NCBI RefSeq assembly: GCF_000719555.1
Contig: NZ_JOGX01000024.1
Location: forward strand, 1 to 64,000
Source: Streptomyces sp. NRRL F-5727
GTDB taxonomy: Bacteria; Actinomycetota; Actinomycetes; Streptomycetales; Streptomycetaceae
Length of the DNA stretch: 64,000 bases
Direction: 5' to 3'
The position numbers and the translations under genes were made by a program. Positions 29,251 through 38,491 of the stretch are shown piece after piece. Under the pieces are notes generated by a model. The model had not been told where the DNA came from, ran no database searches, and was given only the letters and a program-made list of their open reading frames with translations. Within the stretch, counting starts at the first letter, position 1; every line of letters begins with the position of its first letter.

Positions 29251-30528
29251 GTGACCACGCCCCAGCAGACCGCCGGCCACCCCGCGCTCACCGCGGCCGA
29301 TCCCGAGCTCGCCGCTCTCGTCGGCGCCGAGGAACGGCTCCAGGCCGACACCCTCCGCCTCATCCCGAGCGAGAACTACGTCTCCGCCGCCGTCCTCGAA
29401 GCCTCCGGCACCGTCCTCCAGAACAAGTACAGCGAGGGCTACCCCGGCCGCCGCTACTACGAGGGCCAGCAGGTCATCGACCAGGTCGAGACCCTCGCCG
29501 TCGAGCGCGCCAAGGCCCTCTTCGGCGTCGACCACGCCAACGTCCAGCCCTACTCCGGCTCCCCGGCCAACCTCGCCGTCTACCTCGCCTTCGCGAAGCC
29601 CGGCGACACCGTCATGGGCATGGCCCTGCCCATGGGCGGCCACCTCACCCACGGCTGGGGCGTCTCCGCCACCGGCTCCTGGTTCCGCGGCGTCCAGTAC
29701 GGCGTCCGCCAGGACACGGGGCTCATCGACTACGACCAGGTCCGCGACCTCGCCCTCGCCGAACGCCCCAAGATCCTCTTCTGTGGCGGCACCGCCCTTC
29801 CCCGCACCATCGACTTCGCCGCCTTCGGCGAGATCGCCCGCGAGGCCGGCGCCGTCCTCGTCGCCGACATCGCCCACATCGCCGGCCTGATCGCCGGCGG
29901 CGCCCACCCCTCCCCGGTGGGCCACGTCGACGTGATCTCCACGACCACCCACAAGACCCTCCGCGGCCCGCGCGGCGCCATGCTGATGTCCACCGAGGAG
30001 CACGCCAAGGCCCTCGACAAGGCCGTCTTCCCCGGCCTGCAGGGCGGCCCGCACAACCAGACCACCGCCGCCATCGCCGTCGCGCTGCGCGAAGCCGCCC
30101 AGCCCTCCTTCCGCGACTACGCCCACGCCGTCGTCGCCAACGCCCAGGCCCTCGCCGACGCGCTCCTCGCCCGCGGCTTCGACCTGGTCTCCGGCGGCAC
30201 CGACAACCACCTGATCCTGATGGACCTCACCCCCAAGCAGGTCCCCGGCAAGATCGCCGCCAAGGCCCTCGACCGGGCCGGCATCGTCACCAACTACAAC
30301 ACCGTCCCCTACGACCCCCGGAAGCCCTTCGACCCCTCCGGCCTCCGCATCGGCACCCCCTCCCTCACCTCCCGCGGCCTCACCCCGGCCCACATGGACC
30401 AGGTCGCCGACTGGATCGACCGCGCCGTCACCGCCGCCGCCACCGAGGACGAGCCCACCCTCGCCAAGATCCGCGGCGAGGTCGCCGACCTCATGGCCGC
30501 CCACCCGGCCCCCGGCCTGCCCGCCTAG
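29251..30528 (+). CDS. glyA: Serine hydroxymethyltransferase
   Basis: A 425-residue PLP enzyme converting serine and THF to glycine and 5,10-methylene-THF, feeding FolD and then PurN and PurH. Motifs: LIPSENYVS, KYSEGYPGRRYYEG, QPYSGSPANLAVY, and the PLP lysine in STTTHKTLRGPRG. The GTG at 29251 follows a strong GGAGG. Control by the ZTP riboswitch in the leader is expected. The 3' end overlaps the minus-strand anti-sigma-like gene by 38 bases. Confidence 0.96.
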   Translation: MTTPQQTAGHPALTAADPELAALVGAEERLQADTLRLIPSENYVSAAVLEASGTVLQNKYSEGYPGRRYYEGQQVIDQVETLAVERAKALFGVDHANVQPYSGSPANLAVYLAFAKPGDTVMGMALPMGGHLTHGWGVSATGSWFRGVQYGVRQDTGLIDYDQVRDLALAERPKILFCGGTALPRTIDFAAFGEIAREAGAVLVADIAHIAGLIAGGAHPSPVGHVDVISTTTHKTLRGPRGAMLMSTEEHAKALDKAVFPGLQGGPHNQTTAAIAVALREAAQPSFRDYAHAVVANAQALADALLARGFDLVSGGTDNHLILMDLTPKQVPGKIAAKALDRAGIVTNYNTVPYDPRKPFDPSGLRIGTPSLTSRGLTPAHMDQVADWIDRAVTAAATEDEPTLAKIRGEVADLMAAHPAPGLPA

Positions 30529-31361
30529 GTCCTGTCGTCAAACTCCCGTCGTCGCCCGAAGGGCGGCCCCGCGGCGTCAGGTGCGTGCTCTCGGCGTGCC
30601 GGGTGGAAGTCCTCGTACTGGGGTCCGGTATCCCCTCCAGCCGGAGCGTCAGACCCGACGACGGCCGCACCCACAGCAGCGTCGGCCCCGCCGCCCGCAC
30701 CTCATGCCGCCACCGCCCGTCGGCCGAGGTGAGCGGGAAGGTCAGCCGGTGCGGCTCGGCGAACCAGTACGCCGCCGTCCCGTCCGCGAGGACCACCGGC
30801 TCCGGCTGCACCCGTGTCTCCTTCACGAAGACCGGGTCCAGCTCGCCCGGGAACTCGTCCAGCCGGACCACCGCCCCCTCCGCCGTCCGCCAGCAGACCC
30901 CGAGCACCGCCCTCGGCGCCCGCCCCGTCACCGCCGTGACCGCCCCGGCCGCGCCCTCCGGCAGCAGCGGCGCGAACCCCGCCCGCCGGGCCGCCTCCGC
31001 CACCGGCACCGGATCCGGACACCCCGGGACCTCCGCCGGAGCCACCTGCGGCGCCCCCGGCACGTACTCCACCGCGACCCCGCCCACGCCCAGCCACTCC
31101 ACCACCGCCGCCCGCACCGGCGGCGTCAGCACCGCCACCACCAGCACCCCGGACAGCGCCGCGAGCAGCGCCCGCCACCGCCGCCGCAGCCACCCCCACC
31201 GCTCCCGCTCCGGCTCCACCACGGCCACCGGCACCGGCACCCGCTCGGCGAGGAGCTGGGCCAGCACCCGCTCGGCCATCGACTCCCCGTCCACGTCCGG
31301 CACCCGCAGCGACCGCCCGAGCTCCCGCAGCTCCTCCGGCAGCCCCCCGGCACCCTCGTCC

Positions 31362-31378
<17 letters not shown>
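30491..31378 (-). CDS. Anti-sigma-like membrane protein with atypical C-terminus
   Basis: A 295-residue protein. Residues 1-70 are cytoplasmic and acidic (LPEELRELGRSLRVPDVDGE), followed by one transmembrane helix (about 72-92) and an extracytoplasmic domain. It overlaps the ECF sigma gene by 17 bases, the layout of sigma/anti-sigma pairs, but no ZAS zinc motif is visible. The start is GTG at 31378 or 31369. The last 50 residues (after GLTLRLEGIP) are Ser/Thr/Arg/Gly-rich, unlike the rest, and coincide with a repeat-like DNA segment, so the original C-terminus may have been replaced. Confidence 0.6.
30530..30625. repeat. Suspected dispersed repeat segment after glyA
   Basis: From just after the glyA stop into the anti-sigma-like gene. 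It includes AAACTCCCGTCGTCGCCCGA, a small GCCCGAAGGGC hairpin and GAAGTCCTCGTACTGG. I recall similar sequence recurring at gene ends in other Streptomyces genomes, but have no search to confirm. An 11-base piece, CGACGGGAGTT, also occurs near 27675. Confidence 0.35.
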
Positions 31379-33028
<1,650 letters not shown>

Positions 33029-33062
33029 CCCGGCGACAGGGTCCGAGGGCTCTGGCCGAAAG

Positions 33063-33097
33063 GGTGGTGCAGGCCGCACACTGGCGGCTGCACCACC
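33063..33097 (+). terminator. trpS terminator hairpin
   Basis: Arms GGTGGTGCA(G)GCCGC and GCGGCTGCACCACC pair with one bulge and a 6-base loop. The next gene starts 37 bases later. Confidence 0.65.
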
Positions 33098-33133
33098 ACA
33101 CACCGAACGAACCGGACGACGGAGGAGAACGAC

Positions 33134-33715
33134 GTGGGGACCGTAACGCTCGGCGTTTCGATCGCGGTCCCGGAGCCTCACGGCAGCCTGCTCCAGGAGC
33201 GGCGCGCGGGCTTCGGGGATCCCGCCGCGCACGCCATCCCCACCCACGTCACCCTCGTCCCGCCCACCGAGGTCGACCAGGACCGGCTGCCGGAGATCGA
33301 GGCGCACCTCGCCGACGTCGCCGCCGACTGGCGCCCCTTCGCGATCCGGCTGAGCGGCACCGGCACCTTCCGCCCGCTCTCCCCGGTGGTCTTCGTCACC
33401 CTCGCCGAGGGCACGGCCGGCTGCGACCGGCTCCAGGCCCGCCTCCGCGAGGAGGCCGGCCCGCTCGTCCGCGAGCTCCAGTTCCCGTACCACCCGCACG
33501 TCACCGTCGCCCACGGCATCGCCGAGGAGGCCATGGACCGGGCGTACGAGGAACTGGCCGGCTTCGAGGCCGCCTGGACCTGCACCTCCTTCGCCCTCTA
33601 CGAGCAGGGCGCGGACGGCGTGTGGCGGAAGCTGTACGACTACGAGTTCGGCAGCGGCCGCCCCGTCTCGGCCGTCCCCTCCCAGGGCGGCAGCCCGGTC
33701 CGTACGACCTCCTGA
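33134..33715 (+). CDS. 2'-5' RNA ligase family protein (2H phosphoesterase)
   Basis: A 193-residue 2H phosphoesterase. The two catalytic HxT motifs are present: HVTL (about 38-41) and HVTV (about 121-124), each in the usual strand context (IPTHVTLVPPTEV, YHPHVTVAHGI). The family includes RNA ligase/cyclic phosphodiesterases acting on tRNA or small-RNA ends; the exact substrate is not predictable. The GTG at 33134 follows GGAGGAG. It is a single gene between trpS and the convergent DprE2-like gene. Confidence 0.85.
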   Translation: MGTVTLGVSIAVPEPHGSLLQERRAGFGDPAAHAIPTHVTLVPPTEVDQDRLPEIEAHLADVAADWRPFAIRLSGTGTFRPLSPVVFVTLAEGTAGCDRLQARLREEAGPLVRELQFPYHPHVTVAHGIAEEAMDRAYEELAGFEAAWTCTSFALYEQGADGVWRKLYDYEFGSGRPVSAVPSQGGSPVRTTS

Positions 33716-33725
33716 GGCCGTACGG

Positions 33726-34481
33726 TCACACCGGCAGCCGCCGGTGCAGCGGCCGCGGCACGTGCCGCAGCGCCGACGCCACCAGCCGCAGCGGCCCCGG
33801 CACCCACACCGTCTCCGAGCGGCGCCGCAGCCCCAGCTCGATCGCGCCCGCCACCGCCTCCGGGGTCGTCGCCAGCGGCGCCTCCGGCCGCCCCGCCGTC
33901 CGCTCCGAGCGCACGAAACCGGGCCGCACCACCATCACGTGCACCCCCGTCCCGTGCAGCGCGTCCCCCAGACCCTGCGCGAAGACGTCGAGCCCCGCCT
34001 TCGACGAGCCGTAGATGAAGTCGGCCCGCCGCCCCCGCTCGCCCGCCACCGACGACAGCACCACCAGCGAACCGTGCCCCTGCGCCTGCAGCGCGCCCGC
34101 GCACACCAGCGCCGCCGAGACGGCGCCCGTGTAGTTGGTCTGCGCGACCCGCACCGCCGCCGCCGGATCCGACTCGTCGCGCGCCTGGTCGCCGAGGACC
34201 CCGAAGGCCAGCAGCACCAGATCGACGTCGCCCTCGGCGAAGACCCGCCCGAGCCGCTCCGCGTGGACGTCCGTGTCCAGCGCGTCGAACGGCACCACGT
34301 GCACCTCCGCCCCCAGCGCGCGCAGCGACCCGGCGGCCGCCGTCAGCTCGGGGGACGGGCGGCCGGCCAGCCAGACCGTACGCGTGCGGCGGGCGATCAG
34401 CCGGCGCGCGGTGGCCAGCCCGATGGCGGACGTGCCGCCGAGCAGCAGCAGGGACTGAGGGGCACCGAAGGCGTCCTTCAC
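33726..34481 (-). CDS. DprE2-like short-chain reductase
   Basis: A 251-residue short-chain dehydrogenase. The Rossmann motif is LLGGTSAIGLATARRL (12-27), and the active-site set includes LVVLSSVAGERG with YGSSKAG (Tyr-x3-Lys). Its best-known relative is DprE2, which reduces decaprenylphospho-2-keto-erythro-pentofuranose in mycobacterial arabinan synthesis. The gene directly follows a DprE1-like gene (23-base gap), as in mycobacteria. Streptomyces does not make mycolyl-arabinogalactan, so the product here is unclear. The start is GTG at 34481 with AGGAG upstream. Confidence 0.75.
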   Translation of the reverse strand: MKDAFGAPQSLLLLGGTSAIGLATARRLIARRTRTVWLAGRPSPELTAAAGSLRALGAEVHVVPFDALDTDVHAERLGRVFAEGDVDLVLLAFGVLGDQARDESDPAAAVRVAQTNYTGAVSAALVCAGALQAQGHGSLVVLSSVAGERGRRADFIYGSSKAGLDVFAQGLGDALHGTGVHVMVVRPGFVRSERTAGRPEAPLATTPEAVAGAIELGLRRRSETVWVPGPLRLVASALRHVPRPLHRRLPV

Positions 34482-34504
34482 GACGCATCACTCCTGAACG
34501 GTTG

Positions 34505-35752
34505 TCAGAGGCCGAGACGGCGGGAGAGGTCCGAGCGGAACACGGACCCCGGGTCGAGCGCGGCCCGCAGCCCACGGAAGGCAGCGAGCCGCGGATACAT
34601 GACGGGGAGCAGCGCGGGCCGCAGCCGGGCGTCCTCGGCGAGACAGACCCGCCCGCCGGCCGCCGCCACCCGCTCGTCGAGGACGTCGAGGAACCGCCCG
34701 AGCCCCGGGGCCCCGGCCGGCACGTCGAGCCCCAGACACCAGCCGCGCACCCGGAACGCCAGCGGCCCCGCCCCGTCCGCGTACACCCGCTCCACGCGCG
34801 CGTGCCGGGCTCCCCGGGCGGGGGAGCGCCGGCCGGCCAGCAGCGCGAGGATCCCGCGCAGCGCCTCCTCCCGCCCCTCCGGCACGGCACACCGGTACCG
34901 CACGAAGGCCGCCCCGGGACCGAAGCCGGAGCCGTACGCCGGGAGCACGCGCGCGCGTGCCGGCCCCGGCAGCGGCCGCAGCCCACCCGCCCCCACCCCC
35001 GGGAAGGACGGCAGGGCCAGGGGGGCGCGACGGGCCCGGTGACCCCGGGGAAGACCGGCGTACGGGACCGGCGCGGCGGTCGAGAGGAAGGCCCGCCCCC
35101 GCCCGGCCAGCTCGACCCGGGCGCGCGCGTACGGCTCCCGGGGCGCGCCGCCGCCCGTCCAGTGGGCCAGCAGCGCGTCCACGTCCCGGAAACGGACGGT
35201 CCGCTCCCGCAGGTACGCCGTCTCGACCGGCCGCACCGCCAGCGTCGCCGACAGGACCACCCCGGTGAGGCCGAGACCGCCGACGGTCGCGTCGAAGAGC
35301 GGCTCGCCGTGCCGAACTGTCCTGGACTCCCCGTCGGCGCCGAGGAGTTCGAGCGCGGCGACCCCGGTCCCGTACCCCGACGCGATCGCCCCGCCGACCG
35401 TCCACGGCCCCGCACCGGCCCGCGGCTGGAGGCCGAGCGGCAGCAACGCCCGGGCCAGCGCGCCCAGTTCCGTACCGGCCTCGCAGACCACCAGGCCCGC
35501 CGCCTGGTCCAGGCCGCGGATCCGGTCGAGCGCGGCCAGGTCCAGGACGGTCCCGCCCGCGTTCTGCGCCGCGTCGCCGCCGGACCGGCCCCGGCCCCGG
35601 GCGACCGCGCCGCGCGGCCCCCGCCGCAGGACGGCCCCGGCGGCCTCGGCGGCCGAGCGGGGACGGGCCAGCAGCGCGAGCGAGGGTGCGGTGCGCCCGG
35701 CGCCCGTGAGGGGCACGAAGTCGTCGTCCAGGACGAGGGGTTCGACAGCCAT
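34505..35752 (-). CDS. DprE1-like FAD-dependent oxidoreductase
   Basis: A 415-residue protein of the VAO/PCMH FAD-binding fold. GRGRSGGDAAQNAGG (about 52-66) is the FAD site and closely resembles the DprE1 segment, and the C-terminus DPGSVFRSDLSRRLGL also matches DprE1. In mycobacteria DprE1 oxidises decaprenylphosphoryl-ribose. In the segment aligned by eye with the benzothiazinone-target cysteine (GWNICVDFP in M. tuberculosis, GWCLGLDVP here) that cysteine is replaced by glycine. The ATG at 35752 is the natural start. It is first in an operon with the DprE2-like gene. Confidence 0.75.
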   Translation of the reverse strand: MAVEPLVLDDDFVPLTGAGRTAPSLALLARPRSAAEAAGAVLRRGPRGAVARGRGRSGGDAAQNAGGTVLDLAALDRIRGLDQAAGLVVCEAGTELGALARALLPLGLQPRAGAGPWTVGGAIASGYGTGVAALELLGADGESRTVRHGEPLFDATVGGLGLTGVVLSATLAVRPVETAYLRERTVRFRDVDALLAHWTGGGAPREPYARARVELAGRGRAFLSTAAPVPYAGLPRGHRARRAPLALPSFPGVGAGGLRPLPGPARARVLPAYGSGFGPGAAFVRYRCAVPEGREEALRGILALLAGRRSPARGARHARVERVYADGAGPLAFRVRGWCLGLDVPAGAPGLGRFLDVLDERVAAAGGRVCLAEDARLRPALLPVMYPRLAAFRGLRAALDPGSVFRSDLSRRLGL

Positions 35753-35857
35753 GAGGGCGACGGTATCGCCGCGTCTGTCGCTTATGCCGGTATTGCCGTG
35801 CTCCGACGCGCGGTGTCGGTCCCCGCCCGCCGCCCGCCTCCGGGGGATCCTCGACCC

Positions 35858-36874
35858 ATGGACTGGCTGACCAAGCTTCCCGTCATCGGCCCCTGGGTCG
35901 CCCGGCTCATGAAGACGCACGCGTGGCGCTCCTACGAGCGGCTCGACGAGGTGCACTGGAGCAGGCTCGCCGCCGCCCTCACCTTCCTCTCCTTCCTCGC
36001 CCTCTTCCCGCTGATCACCGTCGCCGCCGCGATCGGCGCCGCGCTGCTCACCGACGACCAGCTCGCCCGCATCGAGGAGAAGCTCTCCGACCAGGTCCCC
36101 GGCATCTCCGACCAGCTCGACATCGGCGGACTCGTCGCCAACGCCGGCACCGTCGGACTCGTCGCCGGCGCCCTGCTGCTCCTCACCGGCATCGGCTGGA
36201 TCGGCTCGATGCGGGACTGCCTGCGCGCAGTCTGGGGCCTCGACGACGTCGACGAGGGCAACCCGGTGCTCCGCAAGGGCAAGGACGCCGTCATCCTCGT
36301 CGGCCTCGGCGGCGTCGCCCTCTGCTCCCTCGCCGCCTCCTGGCTCGGCTCCACCGCCGTCGGCTGGAGCGCCGACCGGCTCGGCATCTCCGGCGGCGGC
36401 GCCGGCGGCGTCCTGCTCCAGGCCGCCGCCGTGCTCGTGGCGATGGCCGCCGACTTCCTGATCCTGCTGTACGTCCTCAAGCTGCTGCCGGGCGTCGACC
36501 CGCCGCGCCGCCGGCTCGTCGTCGCCGCGCTGATCGCCGCGGCCGGCTTCGAACTCCTGAAGCTGCTGCTCGGCGGCTATATGCGGGAGGTCGCGGCGAA
36601 GTCGATGTACGGCGCCTTCGGCGTACCGGTGGCGCTGCTCCTCTGGATCAACTTCACCGCGAAGCTCCTGCTGTTCTGCTCCGCGTGGACGGCGGTGGGG
36701 TCACTCGGCACCTCCGCTACGGAGCCACGCCCGACCCCGACCCCGACTCCGACTCCGACCCCGGCCCCGACCCCGGCTCCGACTCCGGAGACGGATCGGC
36801 GCCCCCCGCACGAGGACGCGAACGGGGACGGCGAAGGCGCCCCCCACCGTCCGCCGCGGGCCAGCGACGATTGA
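35858..36874 (+). CDS. YihY/BrkB family membrane protein
   Basis: A 338-residue protein with six transmembrane helices between residues 40 and 285, the YihY fold (once called RNase BN, now considered a transporter-like family of unknown substrate). YGAFGVPVALLLWINFTAK is the family's C-terminal signature. The last 50 residues start with a (Thr-Pro)n/(Ala-Pro)n run encoded by a simple DNA repeat, then become acidic and basic. The final 158 bases overlap the 3' end of the minus-strand carboxypeptidase gene. The ATG at 35858 gives the expected N-terminus. Confidence 0.85.
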   Translation: MDWLTKLPVIGPWVARLMKTHAWRSYERLDEVHWSRLAAALTFLSFLALFPLITVAAAIGAALLTDDQLARIEEKLSDQVPGISDQLDIGGLVANAGTVGLVAGALLLLTGIGWIGSMRDCLRAVWGLDDVDEGNPVLRKGKDAVILVGLGGVALCSLAASWLGSTAVGWSADRLGISGGGAGGVLLQAAAVLVAMAADFLILLYVLKLLPGVDPPRRRLVVAALIAAAGFELLKLLLGGYMREVAAKSMYGAFGVPVALLLWINFTAKLLLFCSAWTAVGSLGTSATEPRPTPTPTPTPTPAPTPAPTPETDRRPPHEDANGDGEGAPHRPPRASDD

Positions 36875-38117
36875 CCAGGAACACCGCGGCCGCGACCAGC
36901 ACCAGCACCCCGCCCGCGATGGCGAGCGCGATCCCGACCCCGCCCGAGTGCTCCTCGGAGGCGGCCGCGACGGCCGGCCCGCCCGTCTCCGGAAGCTCCT
37001 TGCCCGGGGCGGGCGCGCCCGACTCCGTACCGCCCACCGGACGGGCCGACGGCCGCGCGTTCTTCGGCGGCACCAGCTCACCCACCGGCGTCACCTTCCC
37101 GGACGCCGCGAACCCCCAGTCGAGCAGCCGCGCGGCCTCCTTGTAGACCGCGTGCTGCTCATTCGACGAGGGGTTCATGACCGTCACGAGCAACACCCGC
37201 CCGTTCCGCTCGGCGACCCCGGTGAAGGTGGCGCCCGCGTGCGTGGTGTTGCCGTTCTTCACGCCGGCGATGCCCGGGTAGGGGGCGATGCCGAAGTCGC
37301 CGGTCAGCAGCCGGTTGGTGTTCTGGATCTCGAAGGTCTCCCGCTTCTTGCCCGGCTTCGCCTCGCCGGGGAAGGCCGCGCGCGGGGTCGCCGCGTACTC
37401 CCGGAACTCCGCCTTCTGCATCCCGCTGCGGGCGATCAGCGTCAGGTCGTACGCCGACGAGACCTGCCCCGGGGCGTCGTAGCCGTCCGGCGACTTGACG
37501 TGGGTGTCCAGCGCCTGGAGCTCGACCGCGTGCGCGTTCATCTCGGCCACGGTCTTCGTCAGACCCTGGTTCATCTGCGTCAGGACGTGCACGGCGTCGT
37601 TCCCGGAGCGCAGGAAGACCCCCAGCCACAGGTCCCGGACCGTGTAGGTCTGCTTCTCCTTTATCCCGACGAGGCTGGAGCCCTCGCCGAGCCCGGCCAG
37701 GTCCTGCGCGGTGACCAGCCGGGTCTGCTTCTTGTCCTTGAACCTGGGCAGCAGCGTGTCCGCGAAGAGCATCTTCAGCGTGGACGCCGGCGCGAGCCGC
37801 CAGTGCGCGTTGTGCGAGGCCAGCACCGCGCCGCTCTCCGCGTCCGCCACGATCCACGACCGCGCCGACAGCTCCTTCGGCAGCACCGGCGCCCCGGTCC
37901 CCAGCTTCACCTGGGTCCCCGGCAGCCCCAGCAGCACCCCGCCGACCGACGACATGTTCGCCGGCGGCTTCGGCTGCTCGTCCTTCTTCTTCGCCGGAGC
38001 CCCCGAGCTCGCCCCGGGCCGGACGGGTTCGTCCGCGTGAGCGGGCCCGGCGGCGATCGCGAGCGGAAGCAACAGCGCGGCGGCGACCGCACCAGCGGTC
38101 CTCTGAGAAGCAGACAC
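36717..38117 (-). CDS. dacC: D-alanyl-D-alanine carboxypeptidase (class A PBP) with LPETG-like motif
   Basis: A 466-residue secreted serine peptidase trimming peptidoglycan stem peptides. It has a signal peptide (about 1-32), then SxxK in PASTLK, SxN in RSGND and KxG in VKNGNT. A C-terminal helix (about 396-415, IALAIAGGVLVLVAAAVFLV) anchors it. Before the helix lies LPETG (about 375-379), like a sortase signal but 16 residues from the helix and followed by a 51-residue Ser/Gly/Glu tail. That tail is encoded antisense to the YihY tail. The start is GTG at 38117, and no ribosome site is evident. The gene symbol is by analogy. Confidence 0.85.
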   Translation of the reverse strand: MSASQRTAGAVAAALLLPLAIAAGPAHADEPVRPGASSGAPAKKKDEQPKPPANMSSVGGVLLGLPGTQVKLGTGAPVLPKELSARSWIVADAESGAVLASHNAHWRLAPASTLKMLFADTLLPRFKDKKQTRLVTAQDLAGLGEGSSLVGIKEKQTYTVRDLWLGVFLRSGNDAVHVLTQMNQGLTKTVAEMNAHAVELQALDTHVKSPDGYDAPGQVSSAYDLTLIARSGMQKAEFREYAATPRAAFPGEAKPGKKRETFEIQNTNRLLTGDFGIAPYPGIAGVKNGNTTHAGATFTGVAERNGRVLLVTVMNPSSNEQHAVYKEAARLLDWGFAASGKVTPVGELVPPKNARPSARPVGGTESGAPAPGKELPETGGPAVAAASEEHSGGVGIALAIAGGVLVLVAAAVFLVNRRWPAADGGGRLRRPRSRPRAGGADPSPESEPGSGPGSESESGSGSGVAP

Positions 38118-38226
38118 GATCGAGAACGTACAGGCACGCCTCCCCGATCCGAACCCCGCGGTCCCCTTCCCCCACCCCCGTCCACCCGGACGCGGGCCCC
38201 AGGTCACGGACGGCGATACTGAGCCC

Positions 38227-38472
38227 ATGAAGCTCAGCCGCCGCGTCTCCTGGTTCCTGCTCGCGTTCGGAGTCTGGAGCTGGTTCATCTGGATCACTTT
38301 CGTCAAGAATCTCTGGAACGACGGCAGCGGTCTCGCCTTCGACGACGCCGGGGACCCGACGGCCTACTTCTGGGTCCATCTGCTGCTCGCCGTGACCTCC
38401 TTTGTTCTGGGGACGGCGATCGGCGTGATCGGGTTGCGCGGGGTGCGCGCCTCCCGCCGTTCCTCCGACTGA
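38227..38472 (+). CDS. SCO4848-family small membrane protein
   Basis: An 81-residue protein with two transmembrane helices (about 8-26 and 48-70): VSWFLLAFGVWSWFIWITF, then the YFWVHLLLAVTSFVLGTAIG region. It fits the SCO4848 family, found in this position in Streptomyces. Function unknown. The ATG at 38227 is the only plausible start. The next gene begins 19 bases after the stop, so they are probably cotranscribed. Confidence 0.8.
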   Translation: MKLSRRVSWFLLAFGVWSWFIWITFVKNLWNDGSGLAFDDAGDPTAYFWVHLLLAVTSFVLGTAIGVIGLRGVRASRRSSD

Positions 38473-38491
38473 CACAAGAGAGGTACCGGGC

